This document shows positions 57,925 to 64,000 of a stretch of 64,000 bases of DNA, one piece after another. The stretch spans positions 1,674,001-1,738,000 of the forward strand of contig NZ_LT629792.1 of assembly GCF_900106055.1 (NCBI RefSeq), read 5' to 3'. The DNA comes from Schaalia radingae (GTDB lineage Bacteria > Actinomycetota > Actinomycetes > Actinomycetales > Actinomycetaceae). The translations under genes were made by a program, and so were the position numbers. A model generated the notes under the pieces. The model made no database searches, was not told where the DNA came from, and worked only from the letters and a program-made list of their open reading frames with translations. Positions within the stretch are counted from its first letter, which is position 1. Each line of letters starts with the position of its first letter.

Positions 57925-58221
57925 TCAGTGCTCGACAATTGCCAGCACGTCACGAGCAGACAGGATCTGGTATTCCTCACCGTCGTACTTGACCTCGGTG
58001 CCACCATAGCGGCTGTAGATAACCGAGTCGCCAACCTTCACGTCCATCGGAACACGGTTGCCGTTGTCGTCAATGCGGCCCGGACCCACGGCGATCACTT
58101 CGCCTTCCTGCGGCTTTTCCTTGGCGGTGTCAGGAATAACCAGACCGGAAGCGGTGGTACGTTCCGCTTCGAGCTGACGGATCACGATACGATCCTCGAG
58201 CGGCTTAATGGAGATCGACAC
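57925..58221 (-). CDS. groES: Co-chaperonin GroES
   Basis: 98 residues from the GTG at 58219-58221 (GGGAG eight bases upstream), exactly the usual family size; the frame opens 7 codons earlier. The seven-subunit lid of the GroEL chaperonin. Signatures: [15 protein letters not shown], the mobile loop [21 protein letters not shown], and [30 protein letters not shown] split between beta strands (key residues Tyr-Gly-Gly-Thr-Glu). Controlled by a CIRCE operator and a strong promoter (see 58354-58394). No groEL follows, so groES stands alone here, as in several actinobacteria. Confidence 0.97.
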   Translation of the reverse strand: MSISIKPLEDRIVIRQLEAERTTASGLVIPDTAKEKPQEGEVIAVGPGRIDDNGNRVPMDVKVGDSVIYSRYGGTEVKYDGEEYQILSARDVLAIVEH

Positions 58222-58353
58222 TTCGTTGACTCCCTTTCTCATTCGAACAGGTTCATGGTCGCCTCCTCACGCCTGCCGTCGCGGGGGCCAGGGTCTGGAG
58301 ACATTCATTGTTGCGTGAAGCTGGATAGGGATCCGAACTTCACGTATGCATCT

Positions 58354-58382
58354 ATTTTAAAGCTCAGTTGGCACTCTGACAA
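58354..58382 (-). promoter_or_regulatory. groES promoter
   Basis: On the minus strand, TTGTCA (58377-58382) and TAAAAT (58354-58359) are exactly 17 bases apart, a near-consensus housekeeping promoter. The -35 lies inside the CIRCE element. Confidence 0.8.
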
Positions 58383-58394
58383 TCCGAGTGCCAA
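58368..58394. promoter_or_regulatory. CIRCE operator (HrcA site)
   Basis: TTGGCACTC, nine bases, GAGTGCCAA: a perfect 9-9-9 inverted repeat matching the CIRCE element bound by the HrcA heat-shock repressor. It overlaps the groES -35 hexamer. Confidence 0.95.
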
Positions 58395-58730
58395 AATACC
58401 GTGTCGCATGGCCTAGCGCGTGGCCTGGGGCGCGCAGATCTCAGTGGATTGCCTCCACACCGACCAGCTCTTGCCATCCCTCCTCCCGTTACCTTGTTGA
58501 CAGGTCCTGATTGGCGGGTGTTGATTGGGATTGTCGGCCAGCCGCCCTGGCATGGTGTCTTGCCCCTGTCTATCCAATGATCCGGGGGGTGTTGCCACCA
58601 GGGTCGGTTGCCAGCATGTGATCGCTGATTAGGGGCTCGGCACCAAGGATGGATGCCTGTCGTAACGTGGATGTGAGGCGTGCTGTCTAGGCTCGGCCGA
58701 CTTATGGTGCAAACCGAGAGGACAACTGCC
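58395..58730 (+). ncRNA. Left non-coding end of the IS110 element; candidate bridge RNA region
   Basis: About 335 bases of non-coding DNA precede the IS110 transposase, while only about 48 follow it. In the IS110 group with a long left end, this region encodes the bridge RNA that pairs with donor and target DNA. Several short hairpins are visible (for example GGCCTGGGGCGCGC and the GTTGCCA-type words near 58590-58615). The exact IS end, RNA boundaries and guide loops cannot be set by eye. Confidence 0.4.
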
Positions 58731-59930
58731 ATGAGAACTGACCGACCAGACATTTTTCTAGGACTGGACGTCGGCAAGACCGACCACTGGGCCTGCGCAC
58801 TAACCGATTCCGGGCAGGTGTTATGGAATAAGACCCTGCCCAACAACGAACAAAAACTCACTGATATCTACACGAATCTGTCAGCGAAAGGCTCTGTGCT
58901 GGTGGTCGTGGATCAGCCGGCAACAATCGGCGCTCTCGCCATCGCGGTCGCCCAACATATGGGCATCGAGGTCGCCTACCTGCCGGGGCTGACCATGCGC
59001 CGGATCGCTGACCTATACCCGGGCGAGGCGAAGACTGATGAAAAGGATGCGTTCATTATCGCTGACGCAGCCCGCAGCCTTCCCCACATCCTGCGACAGC
59101 TCACCAAGACCGACCAGGACGAGGCAGGACTGGCGATGCTCACCGGTTTCGACCTTGACCTCTCACAGCAGGTCAATCAAGTCTCCAACCGGATCCGCGG
59201 GCTGTTCACCCAAATCCACCCTGAACTGGAAAGAGTTCTCGGACCACGCCTGGAACATGACGCAATCCTCGAAGTGCTCGCTACCTGGCCAACCCCGCAG
59301 GCTCTACGCAAAGCCGGGCGAGCGAGAATCGATGCGAAACTCAAAAAGCACGGAGCTCGCCGCCACACAGCATGGACCGAGGATATTCTTACCGCGCTAG
59401 CGAAGCAGTCGGTGACAGTCACCGGCACCGAAGCCGCGGGCCTTGTCATACCGCACCTGGCTCGCCAACTGTTGAGTCTGCACGCTCAACGCGCCGATGT
59501 TGCAACCGAGGTAGAGAAGATCGTGGCCACCCACCCTCTTTACCTGGTCCTGAGATCCATGCCCGGCATCGGTCTCAGGACCGCCGCCATGATCATCGCC
59601 GAGCTCTCCGGCAAGACATTTACCAGCTCCGCCGCCCTGGCCTCCTACGCTGGCCTGGCACCGACCACCCGACAGTCCGGGTCATCGATCAAGTCTGAAC
59701 GAGTCAGCCACTCAGGCAACAAACGCCTCAAACGTGCCCTGTTCCTGTCAGCTTTCGCCGTGATCCGCACCGACCCGGTCAGCCGCACCTACTACGACCG
59801 CAAACGAGCACAAGGCAAACGACACAACCAAGCCATCATCGCCCTCGCCCACCGCAGACTCACAGTCCTGTACGCCATGCTCCGAGACGGCACCCTCTAC
59901 GACGTCCCCGACACCGCCCTGGCAGCTTGA
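58731..59930 (+). mobile_element. IS110-family transposase
   Basis: 399 residues from the ATG at 58731 (GAGAGGA upstream). N-terminal DEDD RuvC-like catalytic domain: LGLDVGKTDHWA with the first Asp, VLVVVDQPA, and KTDEKDAFIIADAAR with the last two acidic residues. A coiled-coil middle, then the C-terminal Transposase_20 domain LRSMPGIGLRTAAMIIAEL through FTSSAALASYAGLAP and SGNKRLKRALFLSAF, with the catalytic Ser region. The frame is intact, so the element may be active. IS110 elements insert without terminal inverted repeats or target duplications, so ends are hard to see. It lies between groES and the nucleoside salvage operon. Confidence 0.93.
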
Positions 59931-59978
59931 CACACAACATAGGGGCACCCCCCAAAAAACCCATTTGTGGCGTCTAGC

Positions 59979-60749
59979 CTAGAGAGAGATCAAAGTGTTC
60001 AGTGACGCCTCGAGAGTTGCCTCAACCGCCTTCGCAACGATGTCGCGATCTGGTTCATAGGACGTCATTGTCTCGTCCTCATCCTTTAATGGGTTGCCAT
60101 CGATGGCGAGCACCGCACCCGCACGAACCCTGTGGATCGAGGCGGTAATGAGCAGTGCGGCCACTTCCATCTCAACGCCCATGACTCCGGCATCGCGCCA
60201 CATAGCTTGGTCATTTCCAAGGATCGGACTTGGATAAAAGTTGGCGCTTGTCAGAACGAGACCCGCGTGGGCCGTCAGCCCAGAATCCTTTGCTTTTTCC
60301 ACGAGCTTGGAGGTCACTTCCAGATCCGACACGGCTGGATAATTCATAGGCACCACGAGCTCGGAGTAGCCGTCGCAACGTACCGCGCCTGTAGCAATTA
60401 AGAGGTCGCCGTCAACCACGTTTGGCTGAACACCACCTGCGGTGCCAGCGCGAACGATGAACTTCGCCCCACCCCGGCACAGCTCCTCGAAACAACACGC
60501 AGCGCCAGCCGCACCAACCCCGTGCGACACAACGGTGACTTTCTTTCCGTTGTACGTTCCAGAGTACGAATGGTACTCACGGTTCTTGGCAATCGGCATG
60601 GCGTCATTAAGCAGACCCGCAGCTTTCTCGGCGCGCTTCGGATCACCAACAACGAGCACCCGATCGCTAAGTTCCGCAACCGGAATCTGCGTTAGGGCGA
60701 GCGTCTCGTCATGGCCCTGACGAATAGGTGTGTATACCTTCTTTGACAT
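59979..60749 (-). CDS. Uridine phosphorylase-like nucleoside phosphorylase
   Basis: 256 residues from MSKKVYTPIRQG, AGGAG before the ATG at 60747-60749. A member of the NP-I family that splits nucleosides with phosphate into base and (deoxy)ribose-1-phosphate. Motifs: VLVVGDPKRAEKAA (phosphate loop), SHGVGAAGAACCFEEL, RAGTAGGVQPNVVDGDLLIATGAV, YPAVSDLEVTSKLVEKAK and GVMGVEMEVAALL with the ribose-binding Met-Glu. The PAVSD block is uridine-phosphorylase-like, but substrate could be another nucleoside. Last gene of the salvage operon, 14 bases after the MTAP-like gene. The IS110 element sits immediately downstream. Confidence 0.85.
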   Translation of the reverse strand: MSKKVYTPIRQGHDETLALTQIPVAELSDRVLVVGDPKRAEKAAGLLNDAMPIAKNREYHSYSGTYNGKKVTVVSHGVGAAGAACCFEELCRGGAKFIVRAGTAGGVQPNVVDGDLLIATGAVRCDGYSELVVPMNYPAVSDLEVTSKLVEKAKDSGLTAHAGLVLTSANFYPSPILGNDQAMWRDAGVMGVEMEVAALLITASIHRVRAGAVLAIDGNPLKDEDETMTSYEPDRDIVAKAVEATLEASLNTLISL

Positions 60750-60763
60750 GGAAACTCCTAAAT

Positions 60764-61546
60764 CTAAATATCTGTCAATGCTTCGTGGCACTGGCAGGAA
60801 TCATCAACTTCTAACATTTCAACGAGAGTCGCGAGTGCCTTCTTGATGCGTGGCTGGCCGTCAGCGGTAGTACGCCAGACGAGTCCCGCAGTTACGGGAT
60901 CGTCCTGCATACCCTCGACGCCAGCGTCGAGGTCCGATACGAACGACAGGTTGCAGACGCACATGCCAAGCTCACGCGCGAGAGTTGTCTCTGGATGTTG
61001 TGTCATCGAGATCACAGAGAATCCCAGATTCTGGAAGACCTGCGACTCTGCACGCGTCGAGAAACGCGGCCCCTGAATAACCACCGCCGTTCCCCCGTCG
61101 TGGAACTTCTCATCAAGCGCTCCGAGAGCGGCGACGGCCGAGTCGTGCAACCGCGGGCAATACGGATCCGCAACCGATACGTGCACAACGTTTGGCCCCT
61201 CGAAGAAGGTTTGGTCACGCCCCCACGTCCTATCAAAATATTGGTCCGTGATGACGAAATCTCCGGGAGCATAGTCGGCTCTCAAGGAACCCACAACCGA
61301 TGACGTTACGAGCGTCGTCACTCCGAGATTGTCCATTGCCTTGAGGTTTGCTCGATAGTTGATGAGGTGCGGGGGGACCCCGTGGTCTTTACCGTGGCGG
61401 GTCATGAAGGCGACCTCCTTGCCGCCGATCTCACCAATCGAGACCTCCGAGGAGGGACGACCATACTCAGTGTCAACCGTTACGTGCTCTGGATCTTCTA
61501 GGAGCTCGTACAGCCCCGACCCTCCAATAATACCTACCTTTGGCAT
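60764..61546 (-). CDS. 5'-methylthioadenosine phosphorylase-like protein
   Basis: About 260 residues from MPKVGIIGGSGLYELL; in-frame starts at 61558 (ATG) and 61555 (GTG) are also possible because the gene overlaps the end of the SDR gene. PNP/MTAP (NP-II) family: phosphorolysis of MTA or a related purine nucleoside. Motifs: RHGKDHGVPPHLINYRANL, SSVVGSL, QGPRFSTRAE, SMTQHPETTLARELGM and SFVSDLDAG. The Asp-x-Asp in SDLD is the adenine-selecting pair of MTAPs, where guanine/hypoxanthine PNPs have Asn. So 6-aminopurine nucleosides (MTA, 5'-deoxyadenosine or adenosine) are the probable substrates. Operon with an aldolase and SDR. Confidence 0.85.
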   Translation of the reverse strand: MPKVGIIGGSGLYELLEDPEHVTVDTEYGRPSSEVSIGEIGGKEVAFMTRHGKDHGVPPHLINYRANLKAMDNLGVTTLVTSSVVGSLRADYAPGDFVITDQYFDRTWGRDQTFFEGPNVVHVSVADPYCPRLHDSAVAALGALDEKFHDGGTAVVIQGPRFSTRAESQVFQNLGFSVISMTQHPETTLARELGMCVCNLSFVSDLDAGVEGMQDDPVTAGLVWRTTADGQPRIKKALATLVEMLEVDDSCQCHEALTDI

Positions 61547-61551
61547 GTCAT

Positions 61552-62316
61552 TCACCATCCTGCTACAGCGGACATTCCTCCGTCTACTACGAGGTCATGT
61601 CCAGATATGAAACTGGCCGAGTCTGACGAGAGAAAGACGCAAGCTCGGCCAATGTCTTGCGGATTCGCAGTTCTTTGAAGTGGCACTCCAGCCATCCAGC
61701 TGTTGTAGCCGGCCGGCCAGCTTTCAGCGAGACTGCCGTCGCTGTCTATAAGTCCGGGTGAGACTGAGTTCGCGCGAATTCCGTATCGTCCAAGTTCGAG
61801 AGCCAGATTCCGAGTAAACATCTTGACGCCTGCCTTTGAAGCATCATAGTGCGCATGATTCATCGCCGGCACCGATGCCTCAACCGAGGCAATATTGATA
61901 ACGCTCCCGGACACCTTCTTGTCGATCATGTGCGTTGTAACAGCCTTCGAAACGATGAAAGTTCCGTTGAGGTTAACATCAACCACTTTTCTCCACTGCT
62001 CGACTGTCAAGTCTGCAAAGGAGGTGACTGGCTGGATACCCGCATTGTTGACGAGAACGTCGATCTGCCCAAAATGCTGCGCAACATCGTCAACCATGGC
62101 CTTGGCATCCGCCTCCGAGCAAACGTCGCCTGTCACCTGCCCCACAGTGGCGCCAAGTTCGCGCAAGTTCTCGGCTAGCTTGTTGCCTTGGTCATTTTCA
62201 ACAAGTGAATGGACTATGACAGTTGCGCCGGCCCTGGCAACCTCATAAGAAATCCCTGTGCCTAGCTTGCCGTCGGCACCAGTAATGAGGACGACCTTGT
62301 TCTGTAGTTCTTTCAT
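61552..62316 (-). CDS. Short-chain dehydrogenase/reductase
   Basis: 254 residues, classical SDR. Cofactor loop TGADGKLGTG (13-22), NNAG (90-93), catalytic Ser144, Tyr157 and Lys161 (YDASKAG), and the PG block NSVSPGLIDSDG. The His36 and absence of an Arg after the second strand give no firm NAD/NADP preference. Substrate unknown. It overlaps the aldolase gene (ATGA at 62313-62316) and the MTAP-like gene, so the products act together: reducing the aldehyde released by the aldolase, or oxidising a sugar intermediate, are both plausible inferences. Confidence 0.88.
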   Translation of the reverse strand: MKELQNKVVLITGADGKLGTGISYEVARAGATVIVHSLVENDQGNKLAENLRELGATVGQVTGDVCSEADAKAMVDDVAQHFGQIDVLVNNAGIQPVTSFADLTVEQWRKVVDVNLNGTFIVSKAVTTHMIDKKVSGSVINIASVEASVPAMNHAHYDASKAGVKMFTRNLALELGRYGIRANSVSPGLIDSDGSLAESWPAGYNSWMAGVPLQRTANPQDIGRACVFLSSDSASFISGHDLVVDGGMSAVAGW

Positions 62317-62936
62317 GCGTGAATCAGCTCCACTCCTTCTGGGAATTTGGTTTTACTATCGCCAAGCAGCATCGCTTGGAAGGTATTCCTGGCTGCCTGT
62401 TCGAGCAATGACGCGCGGCGGAACGCCATCTCGGGGTCTTCGCCCACAGTGCAGCTTCCGTGGTGCGATAAGACCACACAGTTGTGTTCTGTCATCTGGC
62501 GAGCAGACTCATCGGCGAGCTCATCTGAGCCATTTGGGTAATACGGGACAACGCCTACTGACTTCACGTAAAGCGCGTCGTCCAGTGTAAAGAATCTAAT
62601 CTTGTGTCCGAGTGCGCTCAGCAGGACGGTATTTTGCGGATGTAAATGAAATACCGAGTTCACGTCGTCGCGCGCTTCGTAGATCCTGTCGTGTAGCTTC
62701 CATTCACTCGAAGGTCGGGTCTCGAACGGGCCAGTGTCACCAACAGTCATTTTCGCAAATGAGTCCCGCGTCAGTTCACCGAGCCATGTACCCGACTTCG
62801 TAATGAAGTACTCGTTCGATCCAGGTAACCGGGCCGAGATATTTCCCCCCGAGCCCAGCACTAGTCCAGACGACACAGCAGAGCAGGCATGAATAATTAA
62901 CCGATCTATCAGCCCCTCAGGTGTCTTATGTATCAT
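62313..62936 (-). CDS. Class II aldolase/adducin-family protein
   Basis: 207 residues. The family includes fuculose-1-phosphate aldolase, ribulose-5-phosphate epimerase, MTRu-1-P dehydratase (MtnB) and Ald2 of the DHAP shunt. Phosphate-binding LGSGGNISARLPG (28-38) and ITKSG; acid/base Glu78 in SSEWKLHD; metal ligands His97 and His99 (FHLHPQN) and His159 (LSHHGSCTVG). AGGGAGAA precedes the ATG at 62934-62936. Its place beside an MTAP-like phosphorylase suggests cleavage of a 5-deoxy- or 5-methylthio-ribulose-1-phosphate (Ald2-like), but fuculose- or MtnB-like roles are not excluded. The required isomerase (mtnA) is not in the window. Confidence 0.85.
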   Translation of the reverse strand: MIHKTPEGLIDRLIIHACSAVSSGLVLGSGGNISARLPGSNEYFITKSGTWLGELTRDSFAKMTVGDTGPFETRPSSEWKLHDRIYEARDDVNSVFHLHPQNTVLLSALGHKIRFFTLDDALYVKSVGVVPYYPNGSDELADESARQMTEHNCVVLSHHGSCTVGEDPEMAFRRASLLEQAARNTFQAMLLGDSKTKFPEGVELIHA

Positions 62937-62956
62937 TTCTCCCTCTTTTCATTGGT

Positions 62957-63730
62957 TCAATTCCGAACCCTCATCATCGAAAACTGGAACCTTCCCTCGC
63001 GAAAGAATGACCGCGCGTACAGGATAGGAAGGTGAGTTCTATCAAAATGCAACTGATGAAGCCCCAAGAAAGACTCATCACGGGCCTCCATCGAGAGTCC
63101 AAAGTCGCTTCCAACCACAGCGTGCACGTCCGTCGATGCGTATTTGATCGAATGACCCACGAGGTCGCAAAGGGTGAAAATCGACCCATGCATTTCCTCG
63201 ACATCGAACTCTGCAGGAAAGATTCCGGCTCGAATAACCTCGAAAGAAACCGCGACCATTGCTCCGTCAGCTTCGACCTCACGTCGAGTCTCAATAACTC
63301 TTTCCCCGTCGCCAAGCCGGAGAACGTCTCTCTCATCTTCGGTGGGCGTCCGAACGCATTTGTCCGTGTAGCGTATTGTGGGATCCATCCCGGCGTTAGC
63401 GATTGTTTGCGACATCGATGTCAACTCCGACAGGTTTGAAGCCATAACAGCCTGGGCATCCGTCACGAATGTTCCCGAGCCGTGCCGACGGATCACGAGG
63501 CCCTGAGCCGCTAACTCCTGTAACGCCGACCGCAAGGTGTTCCGCGAGACGCCCAACTCAGAAGCTAGCGTCGGCTCGGACGCCAGTGCTTCCCCCGGCT
63601 CCCACTCACCCGCGTAAATGCGGTTCCTTAATTCTGCCGCGACATCTGCCGCAGCTCCGAGGTTCGGAGTTCTCATTGCCGGCGGAGTCAAAGCCGTACC
63701 CGTTTGCGAGTAAATGGGCCGCGAGTTCAT
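62957..63730 (-). CDS. GntR-family regulator, HutC/UTRA type
   Basis: 257 residues. After a 25-residue lead comes the GntR winged helix (LRNRIYAGEWEPGEALASE, LASELGVSRNTLRSALQELAAQG, IRRHGSGTFVTD), then a UTRA effector domain of about 150 residues (VIETRREVEADGAMVAVSFEVI, SFFREGRFQFSMMRVRN at the end). Such proteins bind sugar phosphates or amino-acid derivatives. Starts one base after the cupin_5 stop, with AAGGA upstream, and lies 20 bases before the aldolase gene, so it is probably the local regulator of this operon, sensing a sugar-phosphate intermediate (inference). Confidence 0.9.
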   Translation of the reverse strand: MNSRPIYSQTGTALTPPAMRTPNLGAAADVAAELRNRIYAGEWEPGEALASEPTLASELGVSRNTLRSALQELAAQGLVIRRHGSGTFVTDAQAVMASNLSELTSMSQTIANAGMDPTIRYTDKCVRTPTEDERDVLRLGDGERVIETRREVEADGAMVAVSFEVIRAGIFPAEFDVEEMHGSIFTLCDLVGHSIKYASTDVHAVVGSDFGLSMEARDESFLGLHQLHFDRTHLPILYARSFFREGRFQFSMMRVRN

Positions 63731-63731
63731 G

Positions 63732-64000
63732 TCACTGTCCTTCGTGTAGTTTGGCGTGTAATGTTTCTATTCCATGCGCGGTCAACATCTCCTCACTTGC
63801 CAGTTCAAAACCGTCCCATGTGAAACCCGGTGCCATGGTTGTACCCAGTAGTGTCCATTCGCCCAACGACATCGAGCCCTGCCAGACGCCTGCCTCCACC
63901 ACGTGCTGGGGCCTCTGGCCCGCCCTCAGATCCATGCCGAGAATTACCTCTGACCTGCGACCCAAGTCATCAATCTGGACCAGGAGTAGAGGCGCTCCCG
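63732..64000 (-). CDS. Cupin_5 (DUF985) family protein, 5' end outside window
   Basis: The minus-strand frame is open to the window edge; about 88 C-terminal residues are visible. The pattern APLLLVQIDD, GMDLRAGQRPQHVVEAGVWQGSMS and TMAPGFTWDGFELAS is typical of the DUF985/cupin_5 family (sugar-epimerase-like cupin fold, function unknown). It is the upstream member of the nucleoside salvage operon and directly abuts the GntR regulator. Whether it acts on a sugar intermediate is unknown. The N-terminus and any further operon genes lie beyond 64000. Confidence 0.8.
   Translation of the reverse strand, partial: GAPLLLVQIDDLGRRSEVILGMDLRAGQRPQHVVEAGVWQGSMSLGEWTLLGTTMAPGFTWDGFELASEEMLTAHGIETLHAKLHEGQ

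Overview
The window looks like part of the chromosome of a high-GC Gram-positive bacterium, most likely a member of the Actinomycetaceae (Actinomyces/Schaalia group). This rests on a WhiB-family regulator, the eno-ftsB-DUF501-ppx gene order, GuaB3, DUF3017 and DUF6318 proteins, a CIRCE-controlled groES, a sortase-type C-terminal signal and frequent GTG starts. No rRNA, tRNA or CRISPR array was recognised. All calls come from reading the sequence and remembered family features; no database search was run.

Layout. 1-9.2 kb (minus strand): ppx (cut by the window edge), DUF501, ftsB, eno, a SurA-like lipoprotein, mfd and pth. 9.4-14.6 kb: galT-galK, a 2H phosphoesterase and a YihY/BrkB membrane protein. 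14.8-16.9 kb: copy 1 of a two-gene secreted-protein cassette (DUF6318 lipoprotein plus exported protein). 17.1-26.6 kb: exodeoxyribonuclease III, a CDF metal exporter behind a CsoR-like operator, glyA-folD, purU, a DcuC-type transporter with an M20 amidohydrolase, and mdh. 26.8-43.6 kb: ppk2, a small membrane protein, pfk-pgi, icd, a DUF3017 protein, pta-ackA, an SdpI-like protein, an MFS transporter, fumC and a LacI regulator. 44-49.6 kb: a double-domain alkaline phosphatase, guaB3 and a DnaQ-like exonuclease. 49.8-51.9 kb: copy 2 of the cassette, inverted. 52-58.4 kb: a cupin, guaB, an AGE-family epimerase, a MerR regulator, whiB and groES. 58.4-60 kb: an IS110-family element. 60-64 kb: a compact minus-strand operon of two nucleoside phosphorylases, an SDR, a class II aldolase, a GntR regulator and a cupin_5 protein.

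How the genes fit together. Central metabolism dominates: Pgi, Pfk and enolase (glycolysis), GalT/GalK (galactose), Pta/AckA (acetate formation) and Icd, FumC and Mdh (TCA reactions). GlyA, FolD and PurU form a one-carbon folate group. Ppx, PPK2 and the alkaline phosphatase give a phosphate/polyphosphate theme, and Pho-box-like repeats lie upstream of the phosphatase.

The most unusual items are: (i) the inverted cassette pair about 33 kb apart, with near-identical outer blocks and a completely different middle block spanning the junction of its two genes; (ii) the nucleoside phosphorylase/class II aldolase operon, which resembles a salvage route for S-adenosylmethionine by-products (DHAP-shunt-like); (iii) a family of near-identical palindromes with CGAGTGGTCGC arms scattered between genes; (iv) a eukaryote-like fused tandem phosphofructokinase; and (v) several unrelated intergenic minisatellites.
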